DNA from: Nissolia schottii
Lineage: Eukaryota; Streptophyta; Magnoliopsida; Fabales; Fabaceae
Assembly (NCBI GenBank): GCA_003254905.1
Contig: QANU01073111.1
Location: forward strand, 124,001-188,000
Reading direction: 5' to 3'
DNA: 64,000 bases
Part shown: positions 35,127 to 47,260 of the stretch, piece after piece
Position numbering within the stretch: position 1 is the stretch's first letter
Layout: each line of letters begins with the position of its first letter
Position numbers and translations under genes: made by a program
The notes under the pieces: model-generated
The model's input: only the letters and a program-made list of their open reading frames with translations
Told to the model about the DNA's origin: nothing
Databases searched by the model: none

Positions 35127-38100
35127 AATTGAGCACACTACTATTGCTACTTAAACTTGAATGTGAATCTGCTATTTATATCATAAGCTTTCTTTTGTTA
35201 TTTTTTTTCAGCTTTTGGTTGGCTTTGTATCAAAAATGTTATTTTGCAGCCAATAAGGTGATTTTGTAAATAAAGTATATGAATGAATGATTGATAGGAC
35301 CTAAAGTTACAGTTTGTGAGTGAGAAAGAAGAAAAAAGGGGATGCATATTAGATGGTAAGCCTTATCTCTTTGCTTTATTAGTTTTATTTCTCTCTTTCT
35401 CTCCCACTATGTATCTAGATTTTGGTTTTGCTATGCATGTGATGGTAGAGGGCACGACGAAGGAGGGGGTATGAATGGATTTCATGGTATCTTTCTCTAG
35501 TAGTAGCTTTTGGGAGTGGATGCATGAGTAGATATTGGGGTCACTTTTGTATCTTTGGTTATTTTTTTGGAAACGGCTAGGGAGAACAATATTTGATTGA
35601 AGGATATGTAGATGAGATTCCAAGGAGAGAGTGAAGGAGAAAAGGGGAAAGAAATTGGTAGCTTTCTTAGTAGGAGAATCTGCAGATTTTACCAGTCAAT
35701 TTCTTGCCTTTAAGAATCATATATGTATATGGTATACTTTTATCAAACTTTTGGTGACCATGAATCAGCTTACATTTTCCTCTCTCTTTTTTGAGCAATA
35801 CCCTGGACATGAGATTGGCCAATGTCCATGCATGTCTCTCAAAGGAATATACCAGGGGATGCAGCTAACAGTCGGAAATGGATAGTTGAACACTTTCTCT
35901 TTTAATGTTCAGCACTTTCTCAAACGAATATACACAGAACATTGAACTACCAATTACTACTTCATCAATGCCAACATTTTCAGCATGTTTAGTTTGTTAA
36001 ATATGCTAAGCTGCCAGTTGAAGAACTTGTACTAAATACCAATTAAGCCTATTATATATTTTGTACCTATTTTTGTTAGGCCAAAAGGTTTGAGGTTGTT
36101 GTATGTGTGTTGTTATTTAAAGCTAATGATTGACCAAAAAGATGTATAGAAGTGTTTACTTGCAAGTTAAAGCAGCTAATTTGGTAATTACTTTAAGATC
36201 AGATCAGATTATGCCTCTTATCATATTAATTTTCCAATAAAAAATTATAATGTAAACAGAAACAACTCCACAACCGTTGCTTTTTTGAGGAAAAAAAGAG
36301 AAGGAACTGGGAAAAAAAAAAAAAACAAGTGCTACAAATTGTCTAAAGTCTGATAACTTTTTCAAGATTAAAAAATGCCATAGGTCTTTACTTTACCTAC
36401 CGGTCCCTACAACAAGAACAATATTTAACATGAAAATGGCTTAGCAAACAAAGAAAATAGACAGTATGTATATAAAGTAGGTTAACATTTTTCTAATTTC
36501 AATTGGTTTAATCAGAGCCAGATACAAATGCAATTGTTAGTTTTCAAACAGAGGAAGGGGAATATAACCCCTTTCCCTCCTTCACATTGAAATGAAACAG
36601 GCATTATGACAAACACTTGTCCTACATGAGATCTTTGTTAAACAAGGTCAGCCAATTCAGAAACCTGCCCCAACAGAAATTCTTTACAAAAAGTAACTTT
36701 AAACCTTGTCTACCTTAAGAAATTTGAAAAAGGTTCCAAGTAATATTATTTTTCTCCATGAATGTGACACACGCTACCCCATTGCGGGGTTCTGTTTTTA
36801 TAGTGCATAGTTTTCTTTACAGCACTTGTTTACATGTGGATCCTTCGTAGAAAACAATTATGCAAAAGTTGTGATGTAAAATATGGAAGTGATGCGCAAC
36901 AAATATTACACATTGCAATTCATTGTTCTAAAAAGCAAAAAGAACATAAATCCAAAGGTCAGTTCAGTACTCCCTGTACCAGCACGGTGTTCTTTTAAGT
37001 TTTAACTAGTGTTTTCTATCAATAGAAGTAATTCTCTAAAAATTATCACTTTATTCCTTCCTGAGATTTGGTTAATGCAACTTAGGTTTAAATGGCTATT
37101 GTAAATGAGACTAAAGTTCTGTCCAACTTGACCACAAATAAGAAAGTGTACCTTTGATGTTGAGGCAAGAGGTGACCCAATAATTGGATGTCGATTTTTC
37201 GGTTAAGGACAAGCAGTAACGAAAGTGCTGTGTGTTTTTGAATGCTTCACGTTTGAAATATTAAGTGCAGTTCCTTTTTATGTTGATGAAAGTCGCTTCC
37301 AACCAGGTCAGGCAAGTGCTTTGGTCATTGATGAATACCCAAAAACTCAAATTGGTTTGCTTGAAATACCGTGTGACTTTACAAAGGCGTCAAACAATTT
37401 TGTCAAAAAAGTTGAGAGTGCATATTAATTATTATTACATACATGACTTGCTTGCTTCTACCATCTCCATTTCCATCTCCAACTCTAACCCCTTACTCCT
37501 CATCCATTATTAGTCAGTACATACGCAAACGACAAATGTGTAGGGCACGTATCCACCAATCACAACTTCAGATGTAGACTTAGCGATTAAGCATAGGTCA
37601 TGACCTCTTACAAGAATTGTAAAATCTAGAAATAACCGTAGTTCTAATTTTTGAAGCAATATAACTACCAATAGAGGTGTTGAAATATTAGTTATGTCTT
37701 GAGAAGAGGACCCCGGCTTGATTTCCAAAAAGAAATTGAAAAGACTTTGATAGCTTTTCTGAACATGTCATTTTCTTTGAAAGTATATCACTTCGAGATT
37801 TTATTAGACAAATTACACCAAAGATTTTTACTAACTTACAGAAACTATGTTTTTATTAAGTATAGAATTAATCTAATATAAAAACTACTTGATGTCTGAA
37901 ATATATTGAAGGTTGAATAGATAAGCCTTCTTCAACTTCAAGTCCAAAAGAAAGTAGCACATCGTCTTTTACATGGTTGTAAAATTCTGCACTCGCTGGT
38001 TCACTGACCACACGCTCAGGCCTCTCAGATTTTGGTCCCTTTATCTCTTGCATTGAATCCGACCATGTTACTTGTCTACATCGGTGATGTTGATAGATAA

Positions 38101-39377
38101 AAAAAAGGTGTAGCATTCTCGTCTTGCTTAATTGTGTGTCAATCGTAGATGACAGAAACACATTTAGAGAAGAGTTTGTGCTATGGTGACAACTAAATGT
38201 GGACAACTCTTAAACAACCTTACTCACATTGGTGCCCCCACATAAGGGTGAGTAGAGTTGTCAAAGAATTGTGACACTTGATTGTGACATTCCATCATTA
38301 TTGTTTAGAGAATTGCGATAAACAACATTCATCACTTACAATATTAAAATACTAAAGTACAAAATTAATTTTAATAAAACTTGTTAATATGATCATTTTA
38401 TAAATACTAAATAACTAATTATAGTCTCATTCACATAGAATTTAATATATACCGCAGCCATTCATCTTATTTCCTTAGCTTCAATTCACTGACTTAAATA
38501 CACCCAATAAAGAAATCACTCACCATATGATCTGAGTAAAGAAAATTCTTATCCCTGACTTCAGTTTCTTTCAAGCCAAGTTGCAGTCTATAATACACAA
38601 GAACAGAGGAACATGTTCCTCTGTTGTGCAGATTGAACACTAAGGTGCATATTACAGCTAGCAACCCCGCCGACAGCATTGGATCTTTACCATTCAAGGA
38701 AGAAATTCCGATTTAAAGCTTCATCCTTATGATTCACCATAGCACCACGGCAAAGTTTGCCAAAACATTATGCCAGAGAACTTATTCTAATTGAACAGTG
38801 TCTCAAATGCTTGCAACAAAAGAAACAAGTCCCTAACGTCTAGCAAGTATATCTTATGTCAATTAGCCTTTTGGGACAACTTCTAACTATCCGTGAGCCA
38901 CTTAACCATAAATATGTACGAAGGGAGTTCCATCTCATGTTCTTTTATTGTAGAAGACTACTACTCACAATCACAAGCATATGCCAGAATGCGACAGTGC
39001 ATTGAAAGAGAGAGAACATTGAAATGCAACACCACCATTTGCTACCAAAGCAGCTAATGCAACATGGTTGAATGGAAAAATAGCAAATTTTCTATATATC
39101 CTGTTGTAATGACTTTATTAACACCAACCCCAGAAGTAGTGGGAGCTTGACTCTCTCTTATCTATAAAACTAAATATAAAAAAAAACTCCAGCAACCAAA
39201 AACACTAGTCCGAACTCCCACCTTATTGTCCCAACCAAAACAGCAAAAGCTAACAATGATATAGTTACAAGTGCAATACGTGTTGGAATCAATATCCATA
39301 ACTATAATAACCCTCACCATAGCCAAACAAAAATCAAAATGTTAGCTTAAACACCCAAATAAAAATAAAGAGAGGCA
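35127..39377. other. Non-coding intergenic DNA with unresolved frames
   Basis: An AATAAAG at about 35268 probably ends the NHL transcript. Two frames look slightly protein-like: 37265-37428 plus (DESRFQPGQASALVIDEYPK-like) and 37890-38110 minus (RPERVVSEPASAEFYNHVK-like). I recognise no family and cannot join them to other exons. They may be old gene relics. Confidence 0.35.
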
Positions 39378-40316
39378 TCAGGGTTTGATGGCATCAGGAC
39401 TAACCCAACTCCAATAATGCTTCTTAACAGACACAGCCTCGTCTGCAAAGTTCTTCTCGCCAGAGCCTTCGTACTCATCCACCTCGTAAGTGCAGAAATC
39501 GCCCTCCGGCAACCCTTCCACAGTGGCGCACAGCGTGTGCAGCACGTAACAACCGGGCAAACCCGGATACGAAACCGAATCCCGCTCCTCCACCCTCATC
39601 TCGTACGAATTGGGGTCAATCCTCACAATCTCATCAACCTCAACAATTCCCTCTCCGGCGCTGCCGCCGGTGGAGATCGCGGAGCCGAGCTCTTCCCTGA
39701 TTGCCCTCACAGCGGCGGATTCGGGATCCTCGCCGGGCTTCATCTTCTCCGAAAGGGGGCGGCCGCGCTTCCTGACGTTTCCGTCGGAGAGCTCCTGGTG
39801 CGACTCCACCAGGAGTTTGCCGTCTTTTCCGGCGACACGGACCAGCACGACCTGGACGGTGCGAACCGGAGGGGTGGAATCGGCGAGGGAGGTTTCTCCC
39901 TCTGCGAGCTCGAGCCAGAGGTTGTGGACGTTCTTGGTGCCGGGCTTGACCCCCCAGGAGGCGAAGCAATCGGAGGGCAAGCGCGGCTTCAGCCACTCGG
40001 AAAGGGACTTCGGGGAAGCGAAGGTGTGGCGGCGAGGGAGGAGGAGGAGGGAGGTGGTGGATGGGGACGGGGATTGGGATTGGGAGATGTGGGACATGGC
40101 GGGGATTTTGAGAAATCGGCGAGGGTTGAGAGGGAAAGAGAGGAAAGGGCACCTCGTGGCGGTGATGTGGTGGGACTTGGAGGATGAGGAGGTGAAGAGG
40201 AAGCAGACGGAGAGGGCTGTGAGGAAGAGATCGGGGAGGGATGGAAGGCTGAAGGGCTGAGAGAGCAGGGCGTCGTGGAGGTTGCTGAGTGGCTGCGGCG
40301 GCGGCGGTGGTGACAT
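39378..40316 (-). CDS. Nudix-like protein with degenerate Nudix box
   Basis: A single 312-residue frame on the minus strand. Residues 190-211 follow the spacing of a Nudix box. E196, R204, E208, E209 and G211 are in place, but the first Gly is Glu190 and the Glu of the R-E pair is Ala205, so one metal-binding acid is missing. The C-terminal half (YPGLPGCYVLHT, EGDFCTYEVDEYE, KKHYWSWVSP) looks like a well-conserved plant domain. The N-terminus is proline/serine-rich with a hydrophobic stretch (29-42). Met74 (40097) is a possible alternative start giving 239 residues with a transit-peptide-like beginning. Hydrolase activity is doubtful; the real function is unknown. The gene is GC-rich compared with its surroundings. 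Confidence 0.8.
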   Translation of the reverse strand: MSPPPPPQPLSNLHDALLSQPFSLPSLPDLFLTALSVCFLFTSSSSKSHHITATRCPFLSFPLNPRRFLKIPAMSHISQSQSPSPSTTSLLLLPRRHTFASPKSLSEWLKPRLPSDCFASWGVKPGTKNVHNLWLELAEGETSLADSTPPVRTVQVVLVRVAGKDGKLLVESHQELSDGNVRKRGRPLSEKMKPGEDPESAAVRAIREELGSAISTGGSAGEGIVEVDEIVRIDPNSYEMRVEERDSVSYPGLPGCYVLHTLCATVEGLPEGDFCTYEVDEYEGSGEKNFADEAVSVKKHYWSWVSPDAIKP

Positions 40317-43119
40317 TGGTTGATGGTTTCAGCCAAGGTGGTCAAAGTTGTAATTTTGATGGGATTGGGCGAGTCGTGTGGTCACCGCAGGGGTGAGGTC
40401 CATGGTGGGAGAGAGAGGAGAAGAAGATGATAAAAGGGTTGGGTTGGGTCAAAGAGAAAAAATGGATTAGGGCTGAGTGGAAAAAGAAGAGGAGGTGGGG
40501 GATTTGAATAAGATTATTATTCTGGTTTATATTCTTCTTGCTTCTTTTCTGGTTCAGGCTATACTCTCTTCCTTCCTACGTGGCTCTTCTCCGTTTCATT
40601 CGTTTTACTATGCGCCGCTTGTGGGAGATTTTTTTTATTTTTTGTATTTGTGTTGAACTGACGGGATGGTGAGGCCTAATAAGGCCGGGTCCACCGAACT
40701 AGTTCTATTCTTGGTTAATGGTCAGCTACTAATAATTCATTTATTTTTCGATACTTCAGTTGCTGATGCATAATTTATTAAGCTAGGCAAACATGGTTAA
40801 TTCATCTCTGCTGACATAAGCACAAGTATGTGGCATCCACTGAGGAATCTCTGACAACCCAATGGGACGATTTATAAACGTCAGATACCCACAATACATG
40901 GTGAATTGCCACTTCATCACGTGTTTGCTATCTGATCTTAACGTCGGACAGTAATAAAAGCAACATTAAACAAGTTACATGTGTTTTATGTGGCAGGTGT
41001 CTTCATGAAATAGCACATTAAAGGAGTAATCCCCCAGCACGTCACAAACTGTTAGGGTCTAAATTTCTCTACATAAGATGTAAAGTTCTTAATTAAACAT
41101 GATAATGGAATAGTCTGCTCACTTGTTCAGACTTCAGACTCAGGGATCATGGAACCGCACAAATGCTCAAGGAATCCACCATAGCTTTCGAGGTGGGATG
41201 TTGCATGCCCTTGCAAAGGTATAAGTTCTAATTCAAGGTCTCTCTGAAGTGGGTCAATGGATCATTCAGATAAAAAGGAATGTTTATAGTATTTAGATCC
41301 CATGCACTTTACTTTACCTTAACGTTGTAACAACTCACAACTCCAAAAAACTGAATTTCAACATGAGAACTTGGGAGGCAATACAGTTACTCTGCGCTAT
41401 ACGAGAATCTTGGAAGGAATAGTTAAATATTCCAGTATATTACCTGCCACCATATGCATGACAAGCAGGAAACAGAGACCTAGAGCAATTCTTAAAATAC
41501 CTGAGTATCCTTCAAGATCTATTTCTACAAGCAAATACTAGTCTTTAGATATACAGGAGTTCGTGTCAGGCAAAGTGTTTAATAAGTTCCTCACCATAAC
41601 TTGCATATCTGCAGAAAAGAGGGGGGGGGGAGCTCAAGTAAGTAGGGCAATCATGAATATGTTAAAAACAATTTATTTTTTTTTTGAAGATGTGCTAAAA
41701 ATTGATTCCAAATAAAACTGATAAAAGCATTAAGCCATTAAGTAATATGGACCACATAACCAATCCTACTATTTATCATGGAAAACTTTAAAATAACTGG
41801 AACCATACACTTCACAACTACGCGATCCTGTCACACGTGAGTAGCAAAGACATTTGCATAAACAGACACCATATGTAGTTAAAAGCGTATTCACCAATGC
41901 ACAGTTTGATCCACAGAGCATAGTTACTCCACAATGCCCCAAGTTACTCATCAACCTCAACATAGTCAGTATTTTTAAGCAGAACAATGACAAAAACTAG
42001 TGTGTATATGTCAGATTTATGTCATCATTAGTAACATGTTAACTTTATCAGCGTTGCCAAAATAGCTAGTAAAAGCAAAACAAATTAGTATAGACAACTC
42101 AGATATTGATGCAGCAGATCAATCTGAAGGTGGTCAACTACAAGTGAAAAGCTAATTGGACCACCAAGTTTAGCCTTTGCGATGGGAAATGTTAAAGTTA
42201 TGTGATTATGACTTATGGGTAAGGGCAAAATATGAATGTTGAATACCAGGACAATTAGCTCAAAGGCTGCTGAAACATTAAACCAGAAAAAACCAATGAT
42301 ACAGACAGAGAAGGAGGGGGAAGACGAGCATAACAGAGGAAATATGTCAGAAAACAATGATGGCCAAAGAAGCAACAAATCAGGAGGTAAGAAATTACAA
42401 AGAACATCAATTTGTAGTTAAAATTGCTTTGGACAAAAGCAATTAATTAAATGCCAAAAGCATTTATCATTAGAATTGCAGAACAGCACGCTGTGAAAAG
42501 CAATATCAAATGGGCCTACACAAGTATCATTTCTAACCTGATCTTAATTTCCACTTAGTTATGTTCTGAAAATTGGAAAGCTTGTACCAGTCTAAGAATG
42601 TCAAGAGTCTCATACATAAGAGTTGTGATTAATGATAACTTGATAAGCATAAAACATCACGCTTCTTTGAGTAAAATGCCCACATAAATAGCAAGGGTGC
42701 TCCCAAATCTCAATACAAGGGTTTGCAAAAGTTTCACAAACAAGCATTTGCTACATTTCTACTACTCTTCCATATAATTTGATTTTTCAATTCGAAAAAG
42801 AGGTTTTAAAGCAGGCAGTTCAGAACAACAGATCAGCACTAGTATCACGTGGATGGGCAACAATTGCAATATTAAATCCATCAATTCCATCTTCATCAAA
42901 CAAACAAATACAAATTCAATTTTGGTACAAGTAAAACATGGAGGTAAGCTAGTGTGCACCAACTATAACCAAAAGAAAGTTCGGCAAAACTCTCTCGCGG
43001 TATAATAACCAGCAAAGTAGTTAAGCACATGCAAAATCAAGTTTCACTACAATGTATAATTGGATTGATATCATATATCATATATACCAGTAAAGCCAAG
43101 CCATCCTCTCACACTAACC
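40317..43119. other. Non-coding between Nudix-like gene and TTG1
   Basis: 40320-40500 is the purine-rich promoter or leader of the Nudix-like gene (minus). The rest is AT-rich without recognisable coding sequence. A run of nine G lies near 41621-41630. Confidence 0.5.
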
Positions 43120-44154
43120 TCAAACCTTCAAGAGCTGCATCTTGTTGGCAAAGGCAACACCAATCCAATCAGGCCGAGCTGCAGACCACTGCAGCTGATT
43201 GATCTCACAGCCAGCAGAATACATGGACGTTGGATCAATCCCACCGGTACTGGCCACCGTCGGCAGCTCCCAAATAAGAGCCTGGGCATCATCCCCAGCA
43301 GAGCAGATATGCCTAGAGCTCTGAGGAGCCCAAGCAATGGCATTGACGCTCCCACGGTGCCTCTCCAATTCCGCCACTGGCATCGTCGGGCACCTAATAT
43401 CCAAGATCACAACTTTATTGCTATCCATCAAGATCGTGGCCATGTACCTCAAGTCCTGCTTGTTCCAAGCCAAACGCAGCAGAGGCGTATCGGGCTGGGG
43501 GCTCTCGTAGATGATGGTGGAATGCTCCTTGTCTCTCAGATCGAAGATCCGAACGGAGCCATCGGCGGAAACGGAAGCGAAAACCCTAGCTTCACCCCAG
43601 GCGATGTCGTAGACCTCCTTGTCGTGCGCAATGAGCTGCGTTTCGACGACGCCCTTCTCGATGTCCCAGATGGTGCAGGTGGTGTCGATGCTGGAGGTGC
43701 CGATGCGCTTGGGGTCGAGGTCGTTCCAGTCGAAGGAGGTGAGAGGGGCGCAGAACTCGCTGGTCTTGCTGTTGTTGAAGAGGGAGAGGGCCTCGACGGA
43801 GGAGTCCTTGACTTCCCAGAGGCGGAGGTAGTCGCCGGAGGTGGCGAGGAGGTCGGAGGAGGAGTGGCGGAGGAGGAGGGAGGAGGGGGAGGAGGGGTGG
43901 AACATGAGCTTGGTGGGAGGGTAAGGGTGGTCGAAGGAGAGGGAAGGGTTGGGAGCGAGGGAGAGGGTTTCGGGGTTGAAGGAGAGGAGGTCGACGCGGT
44001 TGGTGTACTCCTCGATGAAGCTTCCGACGGCGATGCGTTGTTGGTGGTGGCTGGAGGAGGAAGAAGACATGGCCATGGCGTAGAGAGGGTAAGGGGACTC
44101 ATAAGTGACGCTGTTGTCGGATCGGAGGTGGGAGTCCTGGGTGGAATTCTCCAT
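43120..44154 (-). CDS. TTG1: TRANSPARENT TESTA GLABRA 1, WD40 protein
   Basis: Single exon, 344 residues, the normal TTG1 length. It shows the family start ([14 protein letters not shown]), then [16 protein letters not shown] and [14 protein letters not shown]-type repeats end in [30 protein letters not shown] and ALIWELP. Several stretches appear essentially invariant in TTG1, such as [33 protein letters not shown] and the C-terminal [13 protein letters not shown]1 is the scaffold of the MYB-bHLH-WD40 complex that controls anthocyanin and proanthocyanidin synthesis, trichomes, root hairs and seed-coat mucilage. An insertion of serines and histidines after AMA is a lineage-specific feature. 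The frame is intact and very likely functional. Confidence 0.96.
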   Translation of the reverse strand: MENSTQDSHLRSDNSVTYESPYPLYAMAMSSSSSSHHQQRIAVGSFIEEYTNRVDLLSFNPETLSLAPNPSLSFDHPYPPTKLMFHPSSPSSLLLRHSSSDLLATSGDYLRLWEVKDSSVEALSLFNNSKTSEFCAPLTSFDWNDLDPKRIGTSSIDTTCTIWDIEKGVVETQLIAHDKEVYDIAWGEARVFASVSADGSVRIFDLRDKEHSTIIYESPQPDTPLLRLAWNKQDLRYMATILMDSNKVVILDIRCPTMPVAELERHRGSVNAIAWAPQSSRHICSAGDDAQALIWELPTVASTGGIDPTSMYSAGCEINQLQWSAARPDWIGVAFANKMQLLKV

Positions 44155-44333
44155 TTGCCCGGGAAAGTTGCAGAGAAAGAGTGACGGAGGTTAATATCTG
44201 TTACGATGCATATGTGATGTGAGGGAGAGGGGTGTGTGGTGGGAACTGTAAAGTTAGGTGACAGAAGAAACGGAGGGAGTCAATGGCAGATGGTGAAAAT
44301 TACAAGTGGCCCTTCAGTTGCCGTTTGTACCTT

Positions 44334-44375
44334 GTGGAAAATGGAAAATGGAAAGTGGAAAATGGAAAATGGAAA
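44334..44375. repeat. 7-bp minisatellite upstream of TTG1
   Basis: Six units of (A/G)TGGAAA in a row, about 180 bases upstream of the TTG1 start codon. Likely length-variable promoter sequence. Confidence 0.85.
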
Positions 44376-44778
44376 ATTCCACGCTACTCCCGTCGACCGT
44401 CCCATATGTAAGCCCAAAACTAGCAAGTTATATGGGCTTGGCATTCCTTATCTACCCCGTTTAAATACCATTTTTATTTTGGTCTTAGTTCAAATATCAT
44501 TTCTCTAACACAAAAGCCATGCCTGGTCTTACCCAAGGTGGGTGAGTCAGGGAAGTGGAATGCTTGAGAGGAAGAAATAGAGCTCTTCTAAAAAAAAGGG
44601 TATGAGTAGTTCTTAAGAATGAGTGGCTTTAACAAGTCCAAGAAGCTAGCCTAAAGCTCAAGAGTTGTCTTACTTTTATAAATATTATTTAGATCTTATC
44701 ACACACCCCTAACACTGAGGACATGAATGCATGAAATTTGTAGAATGAACATATGTAAGTGACTCCAATAATAGAGTT
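44376..44778. other. Spacer, nothing recognised
   Basis: Mixed AT-rich sequence between the TTG1 promoter and the long inverted repeat. Confidence 0.5.
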
Positions 44779-45771
44779 TTTTACTCTTTTGCCCCTGTCA
44801 GAGGAATAAATTACCAAAATACCCCCGTTTCAAAACATATTACAAGACTACCATGGTTTCTGCTGACGTGACGCGTTGGGTTGGGATTCGCCAAACGCGC
44901 TGGCGAATTCAGGTAGAATTTGCCAATTGTGTTAAAAATAGTTTACATGGTGGACGGAGAATTCAATATCTGCGAAAATCATGGGTTCTCAGGTAAGTTA
45001 CAAAAATTCAAAAAATCTTGCAAAAAGGGTAGGACGCTCGTTATCGTGAGCGGGGGGATCCATCGGTTTGGACATCGAAGGGCCCAACCGGCTTGGACTC
45101 ATGCGCGTGAGCCCAACTCCATTCTCAACTCTTTTTACCAAAACAACAACTACTAAAGGTATATAAACACTTAAAAGGTTTGTGATCTAACCAATGTGGG
45201 ACTAGAGCTTTTGAAATACATAACCTTTGTTCTACTTCTCCCAAATACATAAGCTTTTGAAATATATGCTTTGTTCTACTTCTCCCAAATACATTATAGA
45301 TTGGTATTTATACAACCAAATTCTACAAATAAATATATGAATGTATGAATTAAAAAGGACAATAAATATATGAATGTAGCAAATAAGCATTTCAAAGGTG
45401 AGATGACACAAAAANATAATGTATTTGGGAGAAGTAGAACAAAGCTTATGTATTTGGGAGAAGTAGAACAAAGCTTATGTATTTCAAAAGCTCTAGTCCC
45501 ACATTGGTTAGATCACAAACCTTTTAAGTGTTTATATACCTTTAGTAACTGTTGTTTTGGTAAAAAGAGTTGAGAAGGGAGTTGGGCTCGCGCGCATGAG
45601 TCCAAGCCGGTTAGGCCCTTCGAAGTCCAAACCAATGGATTTCCCCTTCCCTCGTGCGCACGATAAAGAGCTTCTTGGCCACGTCAGCAGAAACCGTGGT
45701 AGTCCTGTAATATGTTTTGAAACGGGGGTATTTTGGTAATTTGCTTATCTGGCAGGGGCAACACAGTAAAA
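44779..45771. mobile_element. About 1-kb imperfect inverted repeat (foldback element candidate)
   Basis: The left arm 44779-45297 and right arm 45417-45771 are reverse complements with scattered differences. Examples are ACCAAAATACCCCCGTTTC left and GAAACGGGGGTATTTTGGT right, and CTAACCAATGTGGGACT left and AGTCCCACATTGGTTAG right. The left arm holds about 165 extra bases (44874-45030). Both inner ends carry a repeated ATTTGGGAGAAGTAGAACAA block. A single N lies at 45415, next to the right arm. Possible target duplications (TCCAATAAT and TCCTAATAAT) are only approximate. Confidence 0.65.
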
Positions 45772-46284
45772 ATGTCCTAATAATATATACATGATAGACT
45801 TTCATATCACTTTAAAAATTAAGAGGCTCTAATAAATCAATCTCAAAAATTAGCTCCACAATGTTGTTTTATTCATATAAAAACTACTTAAGCTTTTTTT
45901 CCTAGCAATGTTAGACTATAATAATAATATTTTTTGGAGTTGAGAAAATAATTAATATTAAATAATATTTAATATTAAACAATTAAAAATAATAAATATT
46001 TAAAAAACAATAGTATTAATGAATATTTAATAATAATAATAATTAATAACAATTATTAATGTTAAATTAATAATAAAAAATAATAATTTTATGCAAGTTG
46101 ATAAAATAATTAATATTATATAATAATAATTAATAATAATAATTATTATTAAATAATTAGTTAATAATAAAAAATAATGAATTACTATTAAATAATTAAT
46201 AATAATAATAAATATTGAATAATTAATAATTTTATTACTAAATAATTATTTAATATTAATAAATAACTAATATTAATCCATGTC
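45772..46284. other. TAA-rich low-complexity DNA left of plastid insert
   Basis: Long stretches of TAATAATAA-type sequence. A similar TAATAATAA tract lies right of the plastid segment (50305-50390). Confidence 0.6.
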
Positions 46285-46783
46285 CATGCTCTGATAAAAT
46301 ATCTCAATATCGTATTCGTGTAGAAGAAAAACAAAAATTGTGTTTTCATTATGGTCTTACAGAACGACAATTGCTTAAATACGTTCGTATCACCGGAAAA
46401 GCAAAAGGGTTAACCGGTCAGGTTTTATAACAATTACTTGCAATGCATTTGGATAACATGCTTTCTCAATTGGGTATGCCTTTGACTATTCCTCAACCCC
46501 ACCAATTAGTTAACCATAAGCATGTTTTAGTTAATGGTCATATAGTAGATATACCAAGTTATTGTTACATACCCCAAGATATTATTACAGCAGAAGATGA
46601 ACAAAAATCTAGAACTCTAGTTCAGAATTGTCTTGACTCAGCCCCTCATGAGGAATTGCCAACCCATTTGACATTTCATTCATTCCAATATAAAGGATTA
46701 GTAACTAAAACAATAGATAGTCAATGGTTGGTTTGAAAATAAATGAATTGTTGATTGTAGAATAGTATTCTCGTTAGACTTAA
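46285..46783 (+). pseudogene. rps4: Plastid rps4 pseudogene, 5'-truncated
   Basis: Starts inside the gene ([30 protein letters not shown]) and lacks roughly the first 35 codons. It has a TAA in place of a codon after TGQVL, then a long open part ([19 protein letters not shown] ... [19 protein letters not shown]). A frameshift near 46730 puts the last codons out of frame, with two TAG codons inside them. S4 is a primary 16S rRNA binding protein; this copy is dead. Confidence 0.9.
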
Positions 46784-47017
46784 AATTTACTAAAATAAGA
46801 GTTTTGATCGGAGGATTTTCTTCCATTCATGTATCATAGACATGGATATAGGACGATTTCCATTTGTTGTCCACTTTTTCCAATATTTTTTCATATTACA
46901 GAAAAAAATTGGGAAGCGAGATCCATACCAAAACCAAAGAGAGTTCGAATATTTGCATCCATTGTCATATTTGAGACATTGTCGTCAGTAACATTGATGA
47001 ATTAGGCAAAGGAGCAT

Positions 47018-47109
47018 AGTGAGGAGGATTTGAACCCTCGAAAAACAAAAGGCCTACATAGCAGTTCCAATGCCACAGCTTAAACCACTCGAACACGAGA
47101 CATCTCTCC
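47018..47109 (-). pseudogene. trnS-GGA: Plastid trnS-GGA pseudogene
   Basis: Read on the minus strand, it has GGAGAGATG, the anticodon region CATTGGAACTGCTATGTAGG and a T-arm GAGGGTTCAAATCC. The 3' acceptor strand no longer pairs with the 5' strand and there are extra bases in the D-arm, so it is not a working tRNA. Confidence 0.85.
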
Positions 47110-47260
47110 TACATAATGATTATGGCTCAGCAACGGGATGAAAAGTGAATCATTCATATTCTATTTTTATGTTATTTTGTATTGTATTGTACAATTTCTT
47201 TGTTTGAGAGATTCTTTTCTCACGCGATAAAGAATTCAATTTTTGAATGGATTTCTACGT

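Noticed and set aside
37225-38206. Possible gene exons at 37.2-38.2 kb
   Set aside because: Frames look somewhat protein-like but match no family I know and cannot be joined with splice sites.
39417-40260. Long plus-strand frames over the Nudix-like gene
   Set aside because: They are shadows of the GC-rich minus-strand gene; no recognisable protein features.
43309-44184. Long plus-strand frame over TTG1
   Set aside because: Antisense shadow of TTG1; glycine/valine-rich translation caused by codon bias.
46443-46736. Functional ribosomal protein S4 gene
   Set aside because: The open part lacks the 5' end and is followed by a frameshift; it is a plastid-derived pseudogene in nuclear DNA.
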